From CAYZEZ01 sp964477295 (GTDB lineage Bacteria > Bacteroidota > Bacteroidia > Bacteroidales > SM23-62), in contig CAYZEZ010000150.1 in NCBI GenBank assembly GCA_964477295.1, positions 1-11,717 on the forward strand: 11,717 bases of DNA, given 5' to 3'. Every line of letters starts with the position of its first letter. Position 1 is the first letter of the stretch. The notes under the pieces were generated by a model that saw only the letters and a program-made list of their open reading frames with translations, did no database searches and was not told the DNA's origin. Made by a program: the position numbers and the translations under genes. Shown in pieces: positions 6,465 to 11,717 of the stretch.

Positions 6465-6887
6465 TTACACAGTGTATACACCCCAACTCCATTGGGTATT
6501 GTGAAAGAATCTATTGTACAACATACACCTAGGTTGGCTATTAAATGAGGTGCTCCGGTATACACTATAAAGCCCCAACATAGGATGAAGTACATGGATA
6601 TCAAGACTGACTACTAAGTTGGCACCGTCACCGGGATGGACGCCTATGTGACCAGGTGGATCTAGGATGAAGTTGATCTGGATCCTATCATGTTCTTTGA
6701 AAAGGACCTTCAGCTCCTCATGTGTGATGGAGACGTCTTTGCCTACGGGTTCAAGCCCAAGATCAAACCTAACTTCGTTGAGGATCATCAGTGGATCCCA
6801 GAGGAGCGGTATCTCGAGATTGAGGTCGATCACACCTTGAGTGTAATAACTGAGAAGTTGACGATGTTTTCTCACAACTGATTTCAT
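6465..6887 (-). CDS. Hypothetical protein, 140 aa
   Basis: I do not recognise this gene. The frame is open for 140 codons with ordinary codon choice and no rare-codon clusters. It encodes a soluble protein with a beta-rich centre (INFILDPPGHIGVHPGDGAN at 71-90, then LVVSLDIHVL) and an aromatic, cysteine-poor end. A 63-codon frame on the other strand (6690-6881) also reads tolerably, but this one is longer and spans it. It is less AT-rich than the ParB-to-polymerase genes and is separated from the ParB-like gene by 94 bp holding no visible promoter or terminator, so it may be a host or older gene rather than part of the same block. No Shine-Dalgarno site is seen. Confidence 0.55.
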   Translation of the reverse strand: MKSVVRKHRQLLSYYTQGVIDLNLEIPLLWDPLMILNEVRFDLGLEPVGKDVSITHEELKVLFKEHDRIQINFILDPPGHIGVHPGDGANLVVSLDIHVLHPMLGLYSVYRSTSFNSQPRCMLYNRFFHNTQWSWGVYTV

Positions 6888-6957
6888 GCTTACAAAGGAA
6901 AAGCATGAGCAACAGAAGGCCTAGGAAATGTAAGTTTTGGATAACTAAGGAATGGAA

Positions 6958-7194
6958 ATGAAAAAAGGAAGGGTGTTAAAAGAGTTGATTAATAGCACAT
7001 TAAGAAATGTATCTAGTAAACATATTACCTATGTCATTGAAGGTGAAGGTGCCCTCGTAAATGAAGCCGGAGAAGAAACTCCCTTAAAGGCCGGTGATTT
7101 TGCGTTGGTTAATCCCGATGAAAAACACCAGTACCGCAATAAAGGAGGCAAGCCTTTTAAGATGATCTGTGGCGTTCCGAAGGAGTTTGAATAG
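6958..7194 (+). CDS. Truncated cupin-domain protein, probable gene remnant
   Basis: From residue 27 (counted from ATG 6952) it reads as the second half of a small single-domain cupin: YVIEGEG (27-33), a PLKAGDFALVNPDEKHQYRN core (44-63) corresponding to cupin motif 2 with His59, and the usual ending FKMICGVP. The first metal motif (HxH...E) that normally precedes YVxEGEG is missing; only KHIT stands there. About 40-50 residues expected upstream are replaced by an unrelated short stretch, and an in-frame stop lies just before the ORF. Metal-dependent activity is therefore unlikely. AAGGA at 6947-6951, 6 nt before ATG 6958, supports that start over 6952. It lies at the right edge of the accessory block, so truncation by insertion or deletion is plausible. 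Confidence 0.6.
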   Translation: MKKGRVLKELINSTLRNVSSKHITYVIEGEGALVNEAGEETPLKAGDFALVNPDEKHQYRNKGGKPFKMICGVPKEFE

Positions 7195-7236
7195 CAGATA
7201 GTATTTCTATTTATTATGGATTTTAGATACAGGGTT

Positions 7237-7268
7237 AAACAATGAAGATGAACAGGTGATCATTGTTT
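7237..7268. terminator. Possible bidirectional terminator between cupin and RNase genes
   Basis: AAACAATGA (7237-7245) and TCATTGTTT (7260-7268) form a perfect 9-bp inverted repeat around a 14-nt loop, followed on the + strand by TTCTTCTTC. It lies between the convergent cupin remnant and the MBL RNase gene, where a terminator is expected. The stem is AT-rich and the U-tract is interrupted, so it would be weak. Confidence 0.35.
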
Positions 7269-7290
7269 TCTTCTTCGGAGTATCCTGGAT

Positions 7291-8691
7291 TTAAAAATCA
7301 AACTCCTCGCCTTTCTCAGGTATCCGGATGTTGTTAAAACCGGAGGCTTCCATTTGGGAGGAATAACTCTGTTGGGCTTTGTACTCACCGTGAACCAGGA
7401 AGGTCATTTTTAGCATGCTTTTATCCTGGCATGCCAGGAATTCAAGCATTTCCCTGTAATCACCATGACCACTATAGGAGTCAATTCGCAACACCTCTGC
7501 ATTAACGGGATAAACATGGCCATGAATGGAAACTTCCCTGTCACCCCTCAGGATCCTTGCTCCAAGTGTGGTTGGTGCGCAGTATCCAACTGCAAGTATT
7601 GTATTTTTTGCATCAGAGATATTGTTGGCAAGATGATGCTTGATACGACCGGCCTCCATCATTCCTGAAGCTGAAATAATTACACAGGGCCTTTTTAGCT
7701 TGTTAAGTTTTTTAGAATCTTCGTGTGACCTGATATAATGAAGTGTATTGAATCCGAAGGGATCAGGGTCACGGTCCATTACATGCAGTATATCCTTGTT
7801 AAAACATTCCGGGTGTAGCCTGAATACTTCTGTCGCATTAACTGCCATGGGGCTATCCACATAAACATCAATTTTCGGCAGCCTGCCCTCGTTATAAAAA
7901 TTATTCAGTGCATAAACGATCTCCTGGGTCCGGCCCACGCTAAACGAAGGGATAATCAGCTTTCCTCCCTTCTCAACACAGGTTCGGTAAAGAATATCCA
8001 GTAATTGCTTTTCGGATTGCTGTGAATCCTCATGCAGCCGGTCACCATAGGTAGCCTCGGTAACCAGTATATCTGCCTGGGGAAAGGGTGCCGGTGGCGC
8101 AAGGATGCGGTTTGCAGGCCTTCCTATATCGCCGGTATATGCGACATGCAGCTTCCTGTCATGTTCCTGTATCGTAAGGTTGGCCGTACCACCTCCTAAC
8201 ATATGACCATTCTGGGTGAACTGCAAAGTAATGTTCTCATCAATATTCAGTTTCCTGTTGTAGGGTATCCCGATGAATAGTTCCATGCATGCAATGGCAT
8301 CTGCTTTATCATATAATGGTTCCACCGGGGGTAATCCCTGCCGTTCCCTTTTCTTATTGAAAGTGTACGTATCATGCTCCTGTATATGCCCCGAATCTGC
8401 AAGCATAACCGCACAGAGATCACGCGTCGCACTTGTAGATATTACCGACCCCCTGAATCCAAGTTTATAGATATAGGGGATCAATCCGGAATGATCAATA
8501 TGTGCATGACTGAGGATCAGGTGGTCAACCTGTTGCGGATTGAACCCAAGATCATGGTTCAGGTCTTTTGTTTCAAGCCCTTTCCCCTGGTACATTCCAC
8601 AGTCGAGCAGGATGCGTTTACCCTTGCCGGTAACGATCAGGTGCTTACTTCCGGTTACTTCACGGGCTGCGCCCAGAAATTTTATTCGCAT
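7291..8691 (-). CDS. MBL-fold beta-CASP metallo-hydrolase (RNase-type)
   Basis: A full-length 466-aa enzyme of the metallo-beta-lactamase/beta-CASP group, Zn-dependent nucleases acting on RNA (relatives of CPSF-73 and archaeal/bacterial RNases). The signature HAHIDH is at 62-67, with further metal ligands His163 (NGHMLG) and Asp188 (TGDIG). Beta-CASP motif A is TEATYGD (211-217), the motif B region is SASGMMEAGRIKHHL (340-354), and the terminal His motifs are SGHGD (407-411) and LVHGE (432-436). All catalytic residues are present, so it should be active in the cytoplasm. Which RNA it processes cannot be told from sequence. It lies 60 bp downstream of the small membrane protein gene on the same strand and may be co-transcribed with it. 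No Shine-Dalgarno site is seen; the start fits the family (MRIKFLGAAREVTGS). Confidence 0.93.
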   Translation of the reverse strand: MRIKFLGAAREVTGSKHLIVTGKGKRILLDCGMYQGKGLETKDLNHDLGFNPQQVDHLILSHAHIDHSGLIPYIYKLGFRGSVISTSATRDLCAVMLADSGHIQEHDTYTFNKKRERQGLPPVEPLYDKADAIACMELFIGIPYNRKLNIDENITLQFTQNGHMLGGGTANLTIQEHDRKLHVAYTGDIGRPANRILAPPAPFPQADILVTEATYGDRLHEDSQQSEKQLLDILYRTCVEKGGKLIIPSFSVGRTQEIVYALNNFYNEGRLPKIDVYVDSPMAVNATEVFRLHPECFNKDILHVMDRDPDPFGFNTLHYIRSHEDSKKLNKLKRPCVIISASGMMEAGRIKHHLANNISDAKNTILAVGYCAPTTLGARILRGDREVSIHGHVYPVNAEVLRIDSYSGHGDYREMLEFLACQDKSMLKMTFLVHGEYKAQQSYSSQMEASGFNNIRIPEKGEEFDF

Positions 8692-8751
8692 TTTTTATTT
8701 AATTAATTATCCATCTGACCGTCCAGCCAATGCATGGTGTTCAACAACAAT

Positions 8752-8961
8752 TTATAATTCCCCGGGGATCAGAAATAGTGCCTCATCAAAAAAGATTACC
8801 GGACCGTCTCCGTCAGGGTATAACGGAACCTGCACCGCCGGTTTAAAAAAATAGTCAGGGAAATGCAACCACGAGATAATCCTTGCTATCAGCAACGTGG
8901 ATAGCGAAACCAGACCAATTAATAAAATTCTTTTCCTGTAAGGTTTAGTATCTCCTGACAT
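8752..8961 (-). CDS. Small single-pass membrane protein, 69 aa
   Basis: A short basic N-terminus (residues 6-11, KPYRKR) precedes one hydrophobic helix (12-30), then a polar tail with several Pro and Asp residues. This fits an inner-membrane protein with the N-terminus in the cytoplasm. No family is recognised and no catalytic motif is present. Codon use looks genuine and the ORF lies 60 bp upstream of the MBL RNase gene on the same strand, which supports a real gene in a two-gene transcript. Upstream, a TATTTTTA-like element about 20 nt before the ATG is a poor match to a Bacteroidota -7 box. A chance ORF is not excluded. Confidence 0.5.
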   Translation of the reverse strand: MSGDTKPYRKRILLIGLVSLSTLLIARIISWLHFPDYFFKPAVQVPLYPDGDGPVIFFDEALFLIPGEL

Positions 8962-9113
8962 AAGATAGTTTTCTGATTAAAAATACACTTTTATCAGCAA
9001 CAATAAAATTGCATGCATTGAAACTACTCACTCCGAATGCTTGCGGCAAGGAAACGGATTTATCGGATATTACAATAATATATATGATTTATAGGTATTA
9101 ATATGTTATTTTC

Positions 9114-9144
9114 TTGTTATAGTCGATTGGATGATATAAATTTG
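9114..9144 (+). promoter_or_regulatory. Bacteroidota-type sigma promoter of the DUF4395 gene
   Basis: TTG (9114-9116) is followed after 20 bp by TAAATTTG (9137-9144), an exact match to the Bacteroidota -7 consensus TAnnTTTG with a proper -33 element. Transcription would start about 7 nt further on, giving a leader of some 37 nt before the ATG at 9188. The rest of the 225-bp divergent gap (8962-9187) shows only AT-rich sequence. Confidence 0.6.
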
Positions 9145-9187
9145 TTTGATTACAGATTAATTTGCCTTAAAAAAAGAGGATAGCATC

Positions 9188-9622
9188 ATGGTTGAGGTGT
9201 GCCCGGTAAACGAAAGACAAATCAACGAAAATGTGACACGGTTGAATGCATTGGTTACAGTTATCGTTGCATCAATATTTCTTGTTACCCCTTACCGCTG
9301 GATAATTTTCATTCTGCCTGTCGATTTTCTTCTGCGCAGTTTCTGGAGCGGTCGCCTGAGTCCGGTTGGAACATTAAACAAATGGATCGTTCACAAGTTC
9401 CGGATCGGGGAATCATTGATCAATGAAGGTCCTAAAAGATTTGCCGCCCGGATAGGTCTTGCCATTTCGGGTATGACAGTACTCTTTTATCTTGTCAATC
9501 TGCACTTTATGGCATTTATTATCGCCGGGATCCTTGTATTTTTTGCCTTACTGGAATCGGCCTGCGGATATTGTGTGGCATGTAAAATCTATCCCTTTGT
9601 CTTCAGGAATCAGGCCAGGTAG
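9188..9622 (+). CDS. DUF4395 family integral membrane protein
   Basis: A 144-aa polytopic membrane protein with the pattern of the DUF4395 family: CPV near the N-terminus (5-7), NE and R residues before the first helix, the GPKRFAARIG segment (81-90) before the third helix, and a final CGYCVAC cluster (126-132). Hydrophobic segments lie at about 20-34, 36-50, 88-104 and 106-123. The function of the family is unknown. Conserved cysteines at both ends suggest a thiol or redox role, which is my inference. AGAGGA at 9175-9180, 7 nt before the ATG, is a clear Shine-Dalgarno site. The gene converges with folC; the two stop codons are 4 bp apart with no room for a separate terminator. Confidence 0.85.
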   Translation: MVEVCPVNERQINENVTRLNALVTVIVASIFLVTPYRWIIFILPVDFLLRSFWSGRLSPVGTLNKWIVHKFRIGESLINEGPKRFAARIGLAISGMTVLFYLVNLHFMAFIIAGILVFFALLESACGYCVACKIYPFVFRNQAR

Positions 9623-9626
9623 TTCA

Positions 9627-10916
9627 TTACAGGATCTCGGCAACAATAAAAGTACTTCCGCCAATAAATATCATATCATTTTTTCCGGCCCTTGCTTTTG
9701 CTTCCTTAAGTGCCATCATGGGTTGATCAAAAACTTCAGCCCGGAGGCCCAGGCTAATAGCTTTTTCAAACAGGAGGATCCGATCCATGGCCCTTGGTAT
9801 ATTTGCCTGTGTTATATAATAGAACGCATTTTCAGGAAGTGTTTTTAGCAGTTCCTCAGGGTTTTTGTCATCCACAAAGCCCAGAACAATATGCAAATTC
9901 TGCCATGATGTTTGCAGGATCTGATCCACAACCATATTCAGTCCTTCAAAATTATGCGCGGTATCACAAACAACCATCGGATTATGGTCAAGTACCTCCC
10001 ACCTCCCCCGCAGACCGGTCAACCGGGAAATGTCACTGAATCCCGAAAAAATGGATCCCCGAGGAACATTAAAACCTGCAACTTCCAACAGCTCAATCGT
10101 TTTCAGTGCTGTGATCACATTTTGCCGCTGATAAAACCCCAGTTGATCTGTTTCCAGGTTCTCATAAACAATTTCATCCTCGTTGTAAATATTGAATGAT
10201 TGTTTCTGATCCATTGTTTTAAGCGAATATCCTATAAAGAATTCCTGATCGGCAAAATAAACAGGGGCATTCATTTCTTCAGCTTTCGCCAGAAAAACCG
10301 CTTCGGTCTCCTCCTGGCTTTCTCCAATAACCACAGGAACATTATGCTTAATTATTTCTGCCTTCTCACGGGCAATTTCCTCCAACGTATTGCCCAGAAA
10401 CCTCTTATGATCAAATCCAATGTTAGTGATAACGGAAATATCCGGAGAAATAATATTTGTAGAATCGAGGCGCCCTCCCATTCCGGTTTCAATAACTGCT
10501 ATATCTACCTGTTTTTCAGCAAAATACCCGAAAGCCATTGCAACTGTCATTTCAAAAAAGGATGGTTTGATTTTATCAATGATCTGCATGTGATTCTTAA
10601 CAAACCGGACAATATCTTCTTCCGGCATTTCAACACCGTTTATCCTTATGCGCTCCCTGAAGCTTTTTAAGTGCGGGGAAGTATATAATCCTGTTTTATA
10701 ACCGGCCGATTGCAGCACAGCTGCAAGCATGTGTGCGACCGAACCCTTACCATTGGTACCTGCAACATGAATGCTCCTGAATTTCTTGTGTGGATGGCCA
10801 AAATATTCATCGAGCGCCAATGAATTATCAAGGCTGTATTTATAAGCAGCCTCTCCCACCCTTTGGTACATAGGCAACTGAGTATACAGGAAGTCTAATG
10901 TTTCTTTATAGTTCAT
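9627..10916 (-). CDS. folC: Bifunctional dihydrofolate synthase / folylpolyglutamate synthase
   Basis: FolC is an ATP-dependent ligase of the Mur ligase superfamily. It adds glutamate to dihydropteroate to make dihydrofolate and then extends the polyglutamate tail of folates in the cytoplasm. Seen in the sequence (numbered from ATG 10916): the ATP-binding P-loop GTNGKGS (53-59), TSPHL (79-83) with the following FRERIRING, ETGMGGRLDSTN (143-154), and the FDH/carbamylated-lysine region GFDHKRFLGNTLEEIAREKA (167-186). Its length of 429 aa is normal. The start at 10916 (MNYKETLDFLY) is where family members usually begin; an ATG at 10940 would add 8 atypical residues. Its upstream region contains a long inverted repeat shared with the end of the nitroreductase gene. 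Confidence 0.93.
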   Translation of the reverse strand: MNYKETLDFLYTQLPMYQRVGEAAYKYSLDNSLALDEYFGHPHKKFRSIHVAGTNGKGSVAHMLAAVLQSAGYKTGLYTSPHLKSFRERIRINGVEMPEEDIVRFVKNHMQIIDKIKPSFFEMTVAMAFGYFAEKQVDIAVIETGMGGRLDSTNIISPDISVITNIGFDHKRFLGNTLEEIAREKAEIIKHNVPVVIGESQEETEAVFLAKAEEMNAPVYFADQEFFIGYSLKTMDQKQSFNIYNEDEIVYENLETDQLGFYQRQNVITALKTIELLEVAGFNVPRGSIFSGFSDISRLTGLRGRWEVLDHNPMVVCDTAHNFEGLNMVVDQILQTSWQNLHIVLGFVDDKNPEELLKTLPENAFYYITQANIPRAMDRILLFEKAISLGLRAEVFDQPMMALKEAKARAGKNDMIFIGGSTFIVAEIL

Positions 10917-10938
10917 GGCAATTTGCTCAGAACCAGTC

Positions 10939-11030
10939 ATTGAATATCGAATAACGATTAACGATTTCAGATCTAAGAAGGAACAGATACTTCATCATTC
11001 ATTATTCCTTATTCATTATTCGATATTCAA
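10939..11030. repeat. 15-bp inverted repeat and AT-rich direct repeats before folC
   Basis: TTGAATATCGAATAA (10940-10954) and TTATTCGATATTCAA (11016-11030) are perfect inverted copies 61 nt apart. Within the interval ATTCATTATTC occurs twice (10997-11007 and 11011-11021), and a short AACGATT pair occurs at 10954-10960 and 10961-10967. The interval contains no gene and separates folC from the nitroreductase gene, both on the minus strand. It resembles the low-complexity intergenic repeats common in Bacteroidota genomes; a stem-loop in the transcript is possible. Confidence 0.7.
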
Positions 11031-11036
11031 CAGCTT

Positions 11037-11561
11037 TCACCATTGATTCCACCTCACCCTCTCCTCCTTAAACCTGTCCGGAACTCCCTTTTCTTCACCT
11101 GGATAACCCAGTGAAACCAGTGAAAAAGGATGGACGTGAGCTGGCAAGTCAAAGATCTTACGGATACTATCCTGCCTCTCCTGCCGGGGGTAAACACCCA
11201 GCCATACAGCTCCCAGTCCAAGCGCGTGGGCCGCTAAAAGCATGTTTTGAGTCGCTGCAGCACAATCGATTGCCCAGTAACCCTTGCTCAACTCAAGGGT
11301 TTCATCACCGCAAACCAGTATCGCCGCAACGGCGCCGGATAGCATGGATGCATATGGATGCACCTCCATGATCCTTCCTAATAACGTCCTGTCATCAATC
11401 ACAATAAAATGCCAGGGTTGCTGATTTCTGGCTGAAGGAGCATACATGGCGGTTTTCAACAATAATTTTATTTCTGATTTTTCAACAGGCTTTCCGGAGT
11501 ACCTCCTTATGCTCCTTCTTTCAATTATAGCCTTAATCACGGGATTTGCAAATTCTTCCAT
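11037..11561 (-). CDS. Nitroreductase family FMN-dependent oxidoreductase
   Basis: A 174-aa flavoprotein of the nitroreductase superfamily, which uses NAD(P)H to reduce nitro, quinone or other acceptors in the cytoplasm, usually as a homodimer. FMN-binding signatures are visible: RRSIRRY (15-21) at the phosphate site, APSARNQQPW (41-50), and GLGAVWLG (115-122). The ending SLGYPGEE (150-157) also fits. This is the short subgroup of the family (about 170 aa rather than about 215), common in anaerobes, where a natural substrate is rarely known. It is divergent from the PIN/PhoH-type gene and upstream of folC, separated from it by a repeat-rich gap, so co-transcription with folC is possible but unproven. 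No Shine-Dalgarno site is seen. Confidence 0.9.
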   Translation of the reverse strand: MEEFANPVIKAIIERRSIRRYSGKPVEKSEIKLLLKTAMYAPSARNQQPWHFIVIDDRTLLGRIMEVHPYASMLSGAVAAILVCGDETLELSKGYWAIDCAAATQNMLLAAHALGLGAVWLGVYPRQERQDSIRKIFDLPAHVHPFSLVSLGYPGEEKGVPDRFKEERVRWNQW

Positions 11562-11573
11562 AATATTGCATTT

Positions 11574-11600
11574 AACACTTTATGAACACTTTATGAACAC
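11574..11600. repeat. 11-bp tandem repeat in divergent intergenic region
   Basis: AACACTTTATG occurs twice in tandem (11574-11584 and 11585-11595), followed by a partial third copy, AACAC (11596-11600). It lies 13-39 bp upstream of the nitroreductase ATG and about 70 bp before the divergent PIN/PhoH start. This is a position where a repressor or activator could bind, but a simple slippage repeat is equally possible. Confidence 0.6.
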
Positions 11601-11621
11601 GATATAACCCGTATTAATTAC

Positions 11622-11629
11622 TAATTTTG
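11622..11629 (+). promoter_or_regulatory. Candidate Bacteroidota -7 box for the PIN/PhoH gene
   Basis: TAATTTTG matches the -7 consensus TAnnTTTG exactly and lies about 40 bp before the ATG at 11671, a usual leader length. No TTG is present at the expected -33 position, so the call is tentative. Confidence 0.35.
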
Positions 11630-11670
11630 GTGGGTTTCCGACTCATTTTCAGATATAGTTATTTTCAGGT

Positions 11671-11717
11671 ATGGCAAAAAAAGCGAAGAAGATCTTTATT
11701 ATAGATACTAATGTCCT
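11671..11717 (+). CDS. PIN/PhoH-type ATPase protein, first 16 codons only
   Basis: Only the N-terminus is in the window, running off the right edge. It reads MAKKAKKIFIIDTNVL: a basic start followed by the IDTNVL strand that opens a PIN nuclease domain, with its first catalytic Asp. In Bacteroidota this start is typical of PhoH-family proteins, which have an N-terminal PIN domain and a C-terminal PhoH helicase/ATPase domain. A stand-alone PIN toxin would also begin this way, so the PhoH assignment is an inference from the basic leader and genomic style. Confidence 0.5.
   Translation, partial: MAKKAKKIFIIDTNV

Noticed and set aside
6690..6881. 63-aa plus-strand ORF
   Set aside because: It is fully inside the 140-aa minus-strand gene, which is longer with normal codon use. 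Kept only as a question in the findings.
260..6950. Attachment-site direct repeats flanking the accessory block
   Set aside because: I compared the gaps at 260-288, 1129-1263, 6371-6464 and 6888-6950 by eye and found no convincing shared repeat, only short AT-rich words.
8273..8854. Several plus-strand ORFs opposite the MBL RNase and the small membrane protein genes
   Set aside because: They are antisense shadows of a clearly recognised enzyme and its neighbour, and their translations have no domain features.

Overview
The window looks like a chromosomal segment of a Bacteroidota (Bacteroidetes) bacterium carrying an inserted accessory block. The host assignment is an inference. It rests on AT-rich upstream regions mostly lacking Shine-Dalgarno sites, a Bacteroidota-type promoter (TTG, 20 bp, TAAATTTG) before the DUF4395 gene, protein sequences of FolC, nitroreductase and a PIN-type PhoH start that read like Bacteroidota versions, and AT-rich intergenic repeats built on TTATTCGATATTC.

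Layout. Positions 1-259 (+) hold a small di-heme c-type cytochrome lipoprotein whose frame is open at the window edge. From about 289 to 6887 every gene is on the minus strand and most are orphans. Read in the direction of transcription they are: a 140-aa unknown (6887-6465), a ParB-like DNA-binding protein (6370-5312), a DNA cytosine-C5 methyltransferase (5297-4347), a 242-aa protein with a distinctive basic/aromatic C-terminal motif (4330-3602), an ankyrin-like 168-aa protein (3573-3067), a 59-aa zinc-ribbon protein (2962-2783), a long structured leader (about 2664-2500), a protein with the hallmark motifs of family A / T7-type single-subunit polymerases (2481-1264), and a 265-aa unknown (1086-289). 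This block is visibly more AT-rich than the right-hand flank. It has the look of a replicon-like or mobile module (ParB, methylase, small polymerase), but no integrase, transposase, relaxase or terminal direct repeat was found. A cupin gene missing the first half of its metal site sits just past its right edge (6958-7194).

The right half is ordinary chromosome: a beta-CASP metallo-beta-lactamase RNase (8691-7291) with a small membrane protein upstream (8961-8752), a DUF4395 membrane protein (9188-9622) convergent with folC (10916-9627), a nitroreductase (11561-11037), and divergent to it the first 16 codons of a PIN/PhoH-type protein (11671 onward).

The most interesting part is the control region of the polymerase-like gene. 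A near-perfect intrinsic terminator (10-bp stem, 7-nt loop, T5) lies immediately before its probable start. Upstream is a 10-codon leader ORF with a good Shine-Dalgarno site, whose codons contain a second copy of the terminator's 3' arm (CTGGGCC). A further 7-nt segment is exactly complementary to the terminator loop. This resembles a leader-peptide attenuator on a replication-type gene. A second strongly paired RNA region lies just before the zinc-ribbon gene. All functions are read from sequence by eye; no database search was run.
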